From CAYJRR01 sp964372275 [NCBI: uncultured bacterium] (GTDB lineage Bacteria > CAYJRR01): a stretch of DNA of 11,087 nucleotides. Both the position numbers and the translations under genes were made by a program. Positions within the stretch are counted from its first letter, which is position 1. Every line of letters begins with the position of its first letter. The stretch covers positions 1-11,087 of the forward strand of contig CAYJRR010000144.1 in assembly GCA_964372275.1 (NCBI GenBank), written 5' to 3'. The notes below the pieces were generated by a model, which saw only the letters and a list, made by a program, of their open reading frames with translations, had not been told where the DNA came from and did no database searches. Of the stretch, positions 1 to 11,087 are shown one piece after another.

Positions 1-1072
1 TGTGGATGTCGTCCTGCCGGCTCTCCAGTCCGCGCGCCGACACGTCGCGTGTGAAGAGGGCGGCGTATTCGTCCCAACGGCCGCGCCAGCGGAGCAGCGC
101 CGTTCCGTCCTCGCCGTCCGTGATCGTCCATCGGCCCAGCGTTACCTCTCGCGGACCGACGCGAAGCGCGGGAAGCGGGGGCCGCGAGTCCGGTGGAGGA
201 GGCGCGGCGAGGCTCCAATCGTCGACCACCGAATTGTCGGCGGTCCGTGCCGCGAGCGCGGCGATCGGCAGGTCGGCGACCGGAAGCCCGTCGACGTCGA
301 GCACCGGCGCGAATCGGCGCGCGCGGCCATCGCCGTCGATGACGTGCTCGTGGTTCACCAGCCCCAAGGCCCGGGCTCCGACGAGCATGTTCGCCTCTGG
401 GTAGCGCAGCGGCGTCTTCGCGCTTTTCGCCGAGCGGAAGGGGACGAGCGTCGATCGGTCGTCGACCGCCGGAAGACGAGAGGCGAGGTAGGGGGTCAGC
501 GCCGGGTGCCGGCCGGACTCGACGTCGACGTCGACCGGTCGGAGGCCTGCCGGCACGTCGACGGCGTAGACGCCGAAGACGACGTTTCCGGCGCCATAGG
601 CCGCCTTGGCGGCGGCGCGCGTCTCCTCGTAGGCGAGCCCCGCCTTGACCGCCTCCGGCGGCGGCGCGGCGAACGGATCGGCGCGCGCATAGAGGGCGGT
701 GTCGCGGCGGTCGGAGAAGACGTAGTCGAGGACGATCGCCCTGGCTCCGAGCGCGTGCAGGGCGGAGATCAGCTCGCCGTAGAACGACCGGTCGGGGGGC
801 CAGGGGAGGCCGTTCTCCTCGAGCAGCCGGATCGTCGCTTCGTCGATGGTGACGACGGTGAGCTCGTCGGTCGCCTCCTCCGGTCGCGCGTCGTGCGCGA
901 GGAGAAAGTCGTAGACGGCAAGCTCCCAGCGATGCAGCAGCCCGAATCCGCGCCATCGGCCCCGGTAGCCGGTGAAGACGAGAAGTCCGACCGCGAGTCC
1001 GATCAGCGCTCCGAGGACGCCTCGCTCGAGCTGGCGGCGGGCGATCGAGGCGCGGCCGGGCTCGGAGCTCAT
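1..1072 (-). CDS. CHASE2-domain sensor protein, N-terminal 357 residues (C-terminus beyond left edge)
   Basis: CHASE2 is an extracytoplasmic sensory domain, usually fused to a nucleotide cyclase, histidine kinase, diguanylate cyclase or protein kinase. The translated minus strand is open from the ATG at 1072 to the window edge. Residues about 18-35 form one hydrophobic membrane segment after a basic N-terminus. CHASE2 hallmarks follow: a VVTIDEATIRLLEE strand/helix near 73-86, a WPPDR motif near 91-95, and LGARAIVLDYVFSD near 108-121. Next come a GNVVFG strand near 162-167, GLVNHEHVIDGDGRARR near 237-253 and an LLRWRG strand near 326-331. An in-frame TAG lies 15 bases upstream of the ATG, so no earlier start is possible; no clear ribosome site is visible. 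The gene begins 39 bases after the pilin-like gene and is probably co-transcribed with it and ligA. The output domain lies outside the window, so the enzymatic class is unknown. Domain call is confident; ligand and output are not determinable. Confidence 0.92.
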   Translation of the reverse strand, partial: MSSEPGRASIARRQLERGVLGALIGLAVGLLVFTGYRGRWRGFGLLHRWELAVYDFLLAHDARPEEATDELTVVTIDEATIRLLEENGLPWPPDRSFYGELISALHALGARAIVLDYVFSDRRDTALYARADPFAAPPPEAVKAGLAYEETRAAAKAAYGAGNVVFGVYAVDVPAGLRPVDVDVESGRHPALTPYLASRLPAVDDRSTLVPFRSAKSAKTPLRYPEANMLVGARALGLVNHEHVIDGDGRARRFAPVLDVDGLPVADLPIAALAARTADNSVVDDWSLAAPPPPDSRPPLPALRVGPREVTLGRWTITDGEDGTALLRWRGRWDEYAALFTRDVSARGLESRQDDIH

Positions 1073-1111
1073 CGCCGGATCAGTCTACCGCCGTCGCGTG
1101 CGGCCGCGGCG

Positions 1112-5076
<3,965 letters not shown>

Positions 5077-5080
<4 letters not shown>

Positions 5081-6306
5081 TTTCCTCCTCCGAAGTAGGT
5101 GGTCAGGCCGACCGACATCACCAGCGCGATGGCGGGATCGGAGGCGGTGCCGTCCGCGGTGACGGTGGTGCTCTCCATCTCCAGCAGGACGTCGCCGCTT
5201 ACCGACTTGGAGAACCAGCTCGAAGAGCCGATTCCGAGCGCGTAGGTGTAGGAGAAGACCTCCGCGTCGAGGTCGAGACCCATCCGGAAGCCGTAGGTCC
5301 AGAAGACCTCCTCCTTCTTGCGAGGAGGACCCAACCGATAGCGGAAGCTCCCGCCGAGGCTGAAGACGGTCGAGTCGACGTCGGGCTGACCGTCGGCCCC
5401 TTCGACCTTGGTCGAGGTCCAGCCGATGTCGGCCGATCCGGCGCGACCCTTGTTGTCGGGGGACGACCCGAACCGGAAGTTCCCGCCGCTGGTGGAGACG
5501 CCTTTCGTCGAGAAGGCGCGCCCGCCGACGTAGAGCATGTTGCGGCTCCCGTCCTTCATCCGCGCCGTCGGCGGCGGACCGCTCTTGGCGAGCGTGTCGA
5601 GCTTGGCCCGCCGTTGGCGGAGCAGCTCCTGCCCCTTGGCATCGCCGCGCCGGGAGGCGGCGATCGTCGCCTCGTCGGTCTGCCGGATCGCCTCGCCGAT
5701 CGCGCCGACCGACTCCAACGCCGCCGAGTAGCGGGTGCGCGGGAGCGGGTGGTCGGGACGCGTCTCGACGACATCGCGCCACGCCTCGACCGCGCGCCAC
5801 TTGGCGCCGTTCTCGGCGAGCGCTTCGGCGACCCGGTACTCGAGCATCGTCGAACCGAGTCCCGTCCGCAGCGGCGGGCGGCGATAGCGTTGCACCAGGA
5901 ACGGCGCTTGCGCGCCGATCCACGTCGGTGGCGTGGTCCCCTTCGCGAGGTCGGAGGCGAGGGTTTCCTGTCCCGCCATCGCGAACACCTGCGCCGCGTA
6001 CCAGCGCGATCCCGGCGCGCCGTCCATACGGTCGGCGCGGTCGATCGTCGCCAAGGCCGCCTCGTGCAGGCCGGCCATCGCCAGCGCCAGGGCGATCTCG
6101 TAGTGAAGCTCGGCGTTCTGATCGCCGCCAGGCATGGTGGCGAGCTTGGAGTACTCCTGCAGCGCCTGGTCGACGTTCCCGACCATCACCGCCTGGCGCG
6201 CGCCACCGGTCATCGCCGCCATCGCGATCGGGGAGCCGCGTGCCGCCATGGTGGAGGCGCACCCGCTCGACAGGAGCGCGACGCCGACGAGAGGGGCGAA
6301 CTTCAC
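5077..6306 (-). CDS. TPR-containing lipoprotein with C-terminal beta-barrel-like domain
   Basis: This 409-residue protein starts at GTG 6306, which overlaps the upstream stop (GTGA) and has an AAGGG ribosome site about 7 bases upstream. Residues 1-15 form a short hydrophobic signal ending in LLSSGC, with Cys16 as the probable lipidated residue. The lipobox is slightly imperfect because Leu is at -4 rather than -3. Residues about 43-240 are alpha-helical with TPR-like repeats (for example VDQALQEYSKL and the AELHYEIALALAMAGLHEAA region), suggesting protein-protein contacts. Residues about 256-409 are Gly/aromatic-rich alternating strands, as in an outer-membrane barrel, with TSTK at 297-300. 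This half is similar to the downstream protein's C-terminal half. The mix of lipid anchor, TPR and barrel resembles outer-membrane assembly or export accessory proteins in general, but no family is recognised. Location at the outer membrane is an inference. Confidence 0.9.
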
Positions 6307-7343
6307 GGTTTGCCCTTCTTCTTCGGGGCCGCCGCCCGGAGCCCGGCCTCCGTTCCGCGGATCCGGGCGATCCCGCCGCCGGGACCGAAGCGCACGAACA
6401 GCGCGTCGCCCCGCGCCGCGATCTCCGGCCGCCGGGTGAGAAGCATGTCGGACTGCCAGCCGCGTCCGAGGAAGCCGACGCGGATCGGCGTGGTGTAGAA
6501 CAGGCCGACGCCCGGGACGAGCTCGAGTCCGGTGACCTCCAGCAGCCCCTTGGCGTATTTCGTCGACGTCGGCGTGTCGCTCTCCCCGGGTTCCGGAATC
6601 GCCTTCGGCGCCCGGATCTCGTGGACCGTCCCGTCGATGGCGGCGAAAGTCCGGTTCCCGTCGCCCGTGACGGCGGTGATCCGTTTTCGACTCTGGACGA
6701 GCGGCTTGATGCGACCCGCGGCCGCGTCGTAGAGGAAGAGTTGGTCGTCGGTCGGGCGGCGGATCCGCAGATAGGCGAACGGCCCCCGCGCGGAGAACAG
6801 GCGAAGCTCCCCCGCCGGGATCTTCGTTTTCGGCTGGAAGGCGAGCGACGCCTTGGGCCCTTTCGATCTGGTGACGAAGCCCAGCTCGCCCTTGGACGCG
6901 GCGAGGATCCGGCCGTCGTCGATCCAGACCAGGTCGTCGAGCGGACGGTCGGCCGAGACGACGCCGCCCTTCTCCAGGTGGAGGAGCAGTCCGCTGGCGG
7001 CGATCCACGGCAGGCCCTCGTCGTCGACGAGGAGACGATCGGCGGCGCCCCCCCCGGACGGGGTGCTCGCCGCGCGCGTCGTCCGGTGGGGGAGGACCCA
7101 GTCGACCTGCGCGCCGTTCGGCAGCCAGAGAACGTGCGAGTCGGGGGGCAGGCCCGCCGCCGCCGAGGGAGCGGCGCTCGGGGCGGGCGCGTGAGCGGCG
7201 CCGGCGGATTTCGACGCGGCGGCGGTCGGGGGCGCCGCGCCCGGCTTCGGCGTGGCCGCCGGCGTGGCCGCCGCCGGGGGCGCCGCGAGCGCCGGCGGCG
7301 CGACGAGAAGGGCGAGCGCGAGGGCGGTGCTTTCGATTCTCAT
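6303..7343 (-). CDS. Secreted beta-rich protein with Ala/Pro linker, propeller-like
   Basis: A 346-residue protein of unrecognised family. The ATG at 7343 overlaps the upstream stop (ATGA) and lacks a clear ribosome site, so it probably depends on translational coupling. Residues 1-20 are a typical Sec signal peptide ending in ALA-A. Residues about 21-65 are almost only Ala, Pro, Ser, Thr and Lys, a flexible linker that could span the periplasm or tether the domain. It includes a 12-base DNA repeat (7249-7272) encoding two A-A-T-P units. Residues about 66-335 contain recurring short strands with D-G and G-containing turns (LLVDDEGLPWIAA, LVWIDDGRILAAS, QLFLYDAAAGRI, ITAVTGDGNRTFAAIDG), suggesting a beta-propeller. 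The C-terminus is basic (PKKKGKP). Second gene of the four-gene exported operon. Export is confident; propeller fold is tentative. Confidence 0.9.
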   Translation of the reverse strand: MRIESTALALALLVAPPALAAPPAAATPAATPKPGAAPPTAAASKSAGAAHAPAPSAAPSAAAGLPPDSHVLWLPNGAQVDWVLPHRTTRAASTPSGGGAADRLLVDDEGLPWIAASGLLLHLEKGGVVSADRPLDDLVWIDDGRILAASKGELGFVTRSKGPKASLAFQPKTKIPAGELRLFSARGPFAYLRIRRPTDDQLFLYDAAAGRIKPLVQSRKRITAVTGDGNRTFAAIDGTVHEIRAPKAIPEPGESDTPTSTKYAKGLLEVTGLELVPGVGLFYTTPIRVGFLGRGWQSDMLLTRRPEIAARGDALFVRFGPGGGIARIRGTEAGLRAAAPKKKGKP

Positions 7344-8365
7344 CGGCCGAGGCAGTTCGCGGCCTGGGTGGCGCCCGAGGCGAAGGAGTTGTAGGCCTTG
7401 TCCGCGGCGCTGTAGACGACCTTGCCCGCCCCGTAGGCGCGCTTGCCGGCGTCTCCGAACATCCCTTCGGACGCCTTCTCCGCCTGCGTATCGCCGATGC
7501 AGGTGAAGTAGTCACGGTTGGCGCGGTTCACGCACTCGTTGGCGGCGAACAGGTCGGGCTCACGGTCGCAAGCCGCTGCGTCCTTCTTCTGCTTCTCGAT
7601 GCACTCCGCGTTCTTCTTCCCTTCGTCGGCGGGATCGAGCAGGTTGTCCTTTACCATCTTGGCCCCTTCGACGGCGGAGTCGGCGGCGTCCCAGAGGAGA
7701 CCGTCGACGGCGTCGGAGGTCTGGTTCGCCGCCTCCTCGGTCGCGGCGTCGATGATCTCGTTCCCGACCGCGTCGGTGTTCTGGCTGACGCTCGCCAGGA
7801 CGCCCGAGCAGTCGCCGGACGAGGAGAGGTCGGTGGACGGGCCGGACCCTTCCGCGACGCCGACGAACCCGTCGCCGCCGAGCTCCTCGAACAGCTCCTC
7901 TTCGCCCTTCTCTTCCCACGAGGCCGCTTCGGTCGCGACCGCGGCGACGATCTCTTCCGGCTTCTTGCCGCCGGTGTCGACGTTGAAGACGGTCTTCAGG
8001 CGCTCTTCGAACTCGCCGGCCCAGGCCTCGGTCTCGCGGGCTTTCGACGGCGCGGAGAAGGAGCTGCCGGTGGAGTCGAGCGAAGAGGTGAGGCCCGGAT
8101 CGTCGAAGCCGGAGCACGGGCTGACATAGGAGCCGCTGCAGTACTGCGCCGACGCGATGGCGGACAAGATCTGGTTGCGCACCGCATCGCAGTCGATCCG
8201 CGTCGGAAGGCCCTGGATCGGGATCGCGCCGCTGCTCGCCGAGTAGCCCTCGACGGTGCAGGTCACCGTGACGGTCAGGCCCCACCCGGCGATCGCGGGC
8301 GTTGGCAGCGCCAACAGAAGAACGCCCCACCAGGCGCTGGGGCGCCCGGATCCGGTCGCGCGCAT
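7340..8365 (-). CDS. Secreted cysteine-rich protein with paired CX10C motif
   Basis: A 341-residue protein I do not recognise. The ATG at 8365 has a GGGGGAG ribosome site just upstream. An upstream in-frame extension to 8587 lacks signal-peptide character and overlaps the divergent gene, so it was rejected. Residues 1-26 form a Sec signal peptide (hydrophobic WWGVLLLALPTPAIAG). The mature part has ten cysteines: 36, 59, 76, 84, 186, 255, 266, 278, 289 and 338. An even number fits disulfides in the periplasm or outside. The middle (about 108-175) is acidic and helical. Residues 255-289 show C-x10-C-x11-C-x10-C within predicted helix, a hairpin-like arrangement. The last 50 residues are helical and Ala/Gly/Tyr-rich and end in CLGR. 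First gene of the four-gene module, transcribed from the divergent gap at 8366-8423. It could be a surface, structural or secreted effector protein; the sequence does not decide. Confidence 0.9.
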   Translation of the reverse strand: MRATGSGRPSAWWGVLLLALPTPAIAGWGLTVTVTCTVEGYSASSGAIPIQGLPTRIDCDAVRNQILSAIASAQYCSGSYVSPCSGFDDPGLTSSLDSTGSSFSAPSKARETEAWAGEFEERLKTVFNVDTGGKKPEEIVAAVATEAASWEEKGEEELFEELGGDGFVGVAEGSGPSTDLSSSGDCSGVLASVSQNTDAVGNEIIDAATEEAANQTSDAVDGLLWDAADSAVEGAKMVKDNLLDPADEGKKNAECIEKQKKDAAACDREPDLFAANECVNRANRDYFTCIGDTQAEKASEGMFGDAGKRAYGAGKVVYSAADKAYNSFASGATQAANCLGR

Positions 8366-8423
8366 GCTCTCCCCCTTCAAACGATGCGGCGTTCGCGTGT
8401 ACAGTCGCTCCGGAGAGGTGGTC
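8366..8423. promoter_or_regulatory. Divergent intergenic region between the exported-protein operon and the lipoprotein gene
   Basis: These 58 bases separate the two opposing start codons, so promoters for both directions must lie here or reach into the coding ends. On the plus strand a weak sigma70-like pair is visible: TTCAAA at 8376-8381 and TACAGT at 8400-8405, with 18 bases between. Each hexamer matches four of six consensus bases, which is weak. No convincing pair is seen on the minus strand. A TGTACA palindrome sits at 8398-8403. Ribosome sites occupy both ends (GGGGGAG for the minus gene, GGAGAGG for the plus gene). Location is certain; the promoter elements are tentative. Confidence 0.45.
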
Positions 8424-10424
8424 GTGGCAAGAGGGTTGTCGCATCGTCGCGCGGCGCGAGCGCTCCGCGTCGCGGTCGCCGTCGCCTCGTTTCCGCTCGT
8501 CGCGGGCTGCGGCTTCCTGGTCGAGGTCGCGTTCTTCGATCTGTTCGAGGACGACGACGACGGCGGCGGCGGAGACTGTCTGTCCATCTACCAGCCGGGA
8601 TTCGAGCCGCGCTGCAGCGAGAAGTTGCAGACCACGATGGTCGTGGGGGAGACGCGACGGCTGTTGGTCGAGGTGTTCGGCTCGAAGACGGAGACGCTGG
8701 CCGCCCCCTCGCTTCCCGACGACCTCACCGTTACGTTCGATCCGGAGACGATCGGCGGATCGGGCACCTCGGAGATGGAGGTCACCGCGACGGCCGAAAT
8801 CGAGCCCGGAACGAAGAGCTTCACCGTCTTTGCGGGCGGACGGCAGGTCGAGGTGGAGATCGAGGTGTTGAACGCCAACCACTTCGACGACACGATCGAG
8901 CTGGCCGCGACGACCGAGGCGGTATACGCGGTCGACTGCCTCCAGGACCGCGGTCCGCAGCGGGCGCGCCTGCTGGAGATCGATCCGGAGTCGCTCTTGA
9001 TTCGGCGGACGATCGCCGATCCGGTCGATCCCACTCCGACCACCTTCAACTCCCCCTGCCCGGCTTCGGTCGACGTGAAGGACGGCTTCGCGCTGGTCGC
9101 GGTCACCGGCCCGGATCGGCTGATCGAGTTCGAGCTCGACTCGGCCGTCCCCAGCGTGATCGACGACCTTCCCGGAACCCCATCCCGCGTCCGCTACGAT
9201 CCCCTGGTCGGCGGGCGCGCGTGGGTCTCGATCCGCGACGGACAAAGCGGCGTGCTCCGATACGACCTGAATCAGGAGACCCGGACGCAGGTCATCACCG
9301 CAGCCAACGTCGACGACTTCGTCAACGCGACCGTCGGCGGGGGCGAGCTCTGGCTGCTCCGGAGCGGTACCCAGCTGGAGCGCTATTCGATCGACGGAAG
9401 CTTCCTGCAGTCGTTCGGCACGACGCAGCCCTGCACGACGATCGGTCCCCAAGGGTCGTTGGGCCCGCGGCTGGCCTACGAGAGCGCGAACGCGCTCGTC
9501 ACCTCTTCGCTTCATCGCGTGGCGATCGCGGGCGGCGCGAATACCGACCTGCGGAACGGCCAGTCCGCCGCCGGCTGCAACTATGCGGGCGAAGCGATCG
9601 CCGCCGGATCCGGGGAGTGGTTCACCGCTTTCAGCGCCGGCGACGGCCGCACGGTGCTGGAGCGGGTGCGCTCGAATACGGTGACCGTCGATCCGCTGGC
9701 CACGCTCGGCACGACGGCGGTGGCGATCGCGGTCGGGAGCGCGGGGACGGCGGTCTACGCCATGGGATCGACCGACGACGACGTCTATCGCGTCGCCGTG
9801 CCGTCCGGGAGCGTCACCACGATCGTCGCCGGCGCGTGGGAGAACGTACAAGACGTGGCCTACCGGAAGGGCGGTGACCTGATCGCCGCCGATTTCGGGT
9901 CGCCGCCGCTCCTGCGCATCAATGCCACCACCGGCGCGACGTCGACCGTCGCGACGGGGTTCAGCTCCGCGGACAGCCTCGCGGTCGGCTCCGCCGGCAC
10001 GTTTGCCTATGTGTTGGACACGATGTCGGACACGCTCAGCAAGGTGACGTTGAGCGACGGAACGACGCAGCTGCTCGTCTCGAACCTGGGGGATCCGCAG
10101 TTCGTCGTGCTGAACGAAAGCGAAAACCTCGCCTTCGTCGGCGGCACCGACGGGCTCGACGCCATCGATCTCGGCACGCTCGAGCGATGGCGGGCCCACG
10201 ACGGTCCGGTCGGCCACCGCGCCACCGCCCGTCCGGACGGCCGGATCCTCGTCGACGACGGATACTCGCTGTTCGAGATCGAATGGACCGACGGATGGCT
10301 CGGCGGCTACTACCCGACGCGCGTTCGGCACCTCGTCGAATCGCCCGACGACCACGTCGTCGCGTCCGACAACTCGGTCTTCGTCTCCATCGGGAACGAG
10401 GTCGAGGAATGGATGATCCCGTGA
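8424..10424 (+). CDS. Lipoprotein with Ig-like N-terminal region and large beta-propeller
   Basis: About 666 residues from the GTG at 8424, which has GGAGAGG 5 bases upstream. GTG 8418 is an alternative, and longer starts would overlap the divergent gene. The leader is basic (RGLSHRRAARALR), then hydrophobic, ending in a good lipobox, LVAGC, with Cys29 as the lipidation site. An acidic/glycine stretch (DDDDGGGGD, 43-51) follows as a tether. Residues about 68-149 read as an Ig-like beta sandwich. Residues about 150-666 carry many repeats of the type AVYAVDCL, FALVAVTGPDRLIEFELD, VAIAVGSAGTAVYAMGST, DSLAVGSAGTFAYVLDT and NLAFVGGTDGLDAIDL, typical of NHL/YVTN-like propellers. Such propellers usually bind proteins or glycans, and some act in envelope assembly. 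It is transcribed divergently from the exported-protein operon and overlaps the next gene. The ligand and exact family are unknown. Confidence 0.92.
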   Translation: MARGLSHRRAARALRVAVAVASFPLVAGCGFLVEVAFFDLFEDDDDGGGGDCLSIYQPGFEPRCSEKLQTTMVVGETRRLLVEVFGSKTETLAAPSLPDDLTVTFDPETIGGSGTSEMEVTATAEIEPGTKSFTVFAGGRQVEVEIEVLNANHFDDTIELAATTEAVYAVDCLQDRGPQRARLLEIDPESLLIRRTIADPVDPTPTTFNSPCPASVDVKDGFALVAVTGPDRLIEFELDSAVPSVIDDLPGTPSRVRYDPLVGGRAWVSIRDGQSGVLRYDLNQETRTQVITAANVDDFVNATVGGGELWLLRSGTQLERYSIDGSFLQSFGTTQPCTTIGPQGSLGPRLAYESANALVTSSLHRVAIAGGANTDLRNGQSAAGCNYAGEAIAAGSGEWFTAFSAGDGRTVLERVRSNTVTVDPLATLGTTAVAIAVGSAGTAVYAMGSTDDDVYRVAVPSGSVTTIVAGAWENVQDVAYRKGGDLIAADFGSPPLLRINATTGATSTVATGFSSADSLAVGSAGTFAYVLDTMSDTLSKVTLSDGTTQLLVSNLGDPQFVVLNESENLAFVGGTDGLDAIDLGTLERWRAHDGPVGHRATARPDGRILVDDGYSLFEIEWTDGWLGGYYPTRVRHLVESPDDHVVASDNSVFVSIGNEVEEWMIP

Positions 10425-11087
10425 CGGGTCGAGCGGACGCGGAGCGGCTCGGTGCGCGCGCACGACGGGGGGCGACGGCGGTCGCCGCCGCGCTGGCGTT
10501 GATCTCGTTCGACGCGGGCGCATCGGGGACAAAGGTGCTGGTGCTGGAGCCGCTTCCGGCGCGCGCTGCCGGCGTGCCGGAGGCGACCCGAAAGCTCCTC
10601 GCCGACGAGGCGCGCTCCGCGATCCGGCGGGCCTGGCCCGACGCGCGCGTCCTGAGCGGGGAGTGGATGGCGCGCGCCTTGGCGGAACAGAAGCTCGATC
10701 CGGCGGCGTGCAAAGGGATCGCCTGCGAGCTGGAGATCGCGGGGAAGATCGGCGGGCAGGTCGTCCTCTCCGGGGCCGCCACCAAGCGCAACGAGGTGTG
10801 GGCGGTGGAGTGGATCGCCTACGACGTCTCGTCGAAGACGGTGCTCGGGCGCCAGTCGAAATCGGCCGCGTCGTTGACCGCGTTGCCCGGGGCCGCCGCC
10901 GGCGCGGCAGGGGGGGCGGTCGGGCCCGCCGTACGGCCGCCTCTGCCGGGCAGTCCGCTCCCGCTGGAGGTGCGGAGCGAACCTCCCGGCGCGTTGGTCG
11001 AGATCGACGGATGGCCGGTGGGGGTCGCGCCGCTGACGAGCCGGGTGTCGCCGGGAGTGCACCGCGTCGCGGTGAGCCTCCCGGGAC
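10409..11087 (+). CDS. Exported PEGA-domain protein, 5' part (C-terminus beyond right edge)
   Basis: The frame is open to the window edge and gives 226 residues. The ATG at 10409 has GAGG with 7 bases spacing and overlaps the upstream gene by 16 bases. GTG at 10421, overlapping the stop as GTGA, is an equally plausible start. A basic stretch (GARARRG) precedes a hydrophobic segment (about 22-34) ending near AGASG, a likely signal peptide. Residues about 41-150 form an alpha/beta domain starting KVLVLEPLP and including C101-x4-C106, IGGQVVLSG and VEWIAYDVSSKTVLG. This pattern resembles the exported domains placed before PEGA repeats in myxobacteria-like proteins, probably related to the TolB-N/LpoB-like fold (tentative). 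A Gly/Ala/Pro linker (about 158-185) leads into a PEGA domain at 186-226 (EVRSEPPGALVEIDG ... PLTSRVSPGVHRVAV). PEGA domains are extracytoplasmic and often associated with surface proteins. More PEGA repeats may lie beyond the edge. Confidence 0.88.
   Translation, partial: MDDPVTGRADAERLGARARRGATAVAAALALISFDAGASGTKVLVLEPLPARAAGVPEATRKLLADEARSAIRRAWPDARVLSGEWMARALAEQKLDPAACKGIACELEIAGKIGGQVVLSGAATKRNEVWAVEWIAYDVSSKTVLGRQSKSAASLTALPGAAAGAAGGAVGPAVRPPLPGSPLPLEVRSEPPGALVEIDGWPVGVAPLTSRVSPGVHRVAVSLPG

Noticed and set aside
7499-7603. Homology to mitochondrial twin-CX9C (CHCH) proteins
   Set aside because: Spacing is ten, not nine, and the surrounding residues give no specific similarity. Only the geometry is comparable.
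8366-8587. N-terminal extension of the cysteine-rich protein to an ATG at 8587
   Set aside because: It would overlap the start of the divergent lipoprotein gene and place the signal peptide in the interior. The ATG at 8365 has a good ribosome site and a proper signal peptide.
7560-10532. Minus-strand open frame of about 990 codons across the divergent region
   Set aside because: It runs antisense to the propeller lipoprotein gene and in a wrong frame through the cysteine-rich gene. The composition is Arg/Asp/Gly-rich without domains.

Overview
The window is very GC-rich, with G/C at almost every third codon position, short intergenic gaps, many GTG starts and 4-base stop/start overlaps. It encodes many exported lipoproteins and beta-rich outer-membrane-like proteins, a CHASE2 sensor, a PEGA-domain protein and an NAD-dependent DNA ligase. 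Together these suggest a Gram-negative (diderm) bacterium of a large-genome lineage such as Myxococcota or another deltaproteobacterial or Acidobacteria-like group. The lineage is an inference; no marker here fixes it. I see no mobile element, CRISPR array, tRNA or rRNA.

Layout. Positions 1-8365 are all coded on the minus strand. Positions 8424-11087 are coded on the plus strand. The two blocks diverge from a 58-base gap at 8366-8423.

Minus block, upstream part (8365 down to 4256): four genes joined by ATGA, GTGA and GTGA overlaps, so almost certainly one transcript. In order they are a secreted cysteine-rich protein, a secreted beta-rich (propeller-like) protein, a TPR lipoprotein with a C-terminal beta-barrel-like domain, and a signal-peptide protein ending in a barrel-like domain with terminal Phe. 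The last two share a related C-terminal domain. All four are predicted to leave the cytoplasm, so this looks like an envelope or outer-membrane module. I recognise no named system.

Minus block, downstream part (4170 down to 1): ligA (NAD-dependent DNA ligase), overlapped by ATGA with a zinc-ribbon protein carrying a pilin-like hydrophobic helix and two tandem pilin-like head repeats. A CHASE2 sensor gene follows after 39 bases and runs off the left edge.

Plus block: a beta-propeller lipoprotein gene overlaps the start of a secreted PEGA-domain gene that runs off the right edge. Both products are also predicted to be exported, so the divergent blocks may serve one envelope process.

The two edge-truncated genes (1-1072 and 10409-11087) are real even though each lacks one end here. 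The most unusual items are the duplicated pilin-like zinc-ribbon protein and the four-gene exported module.
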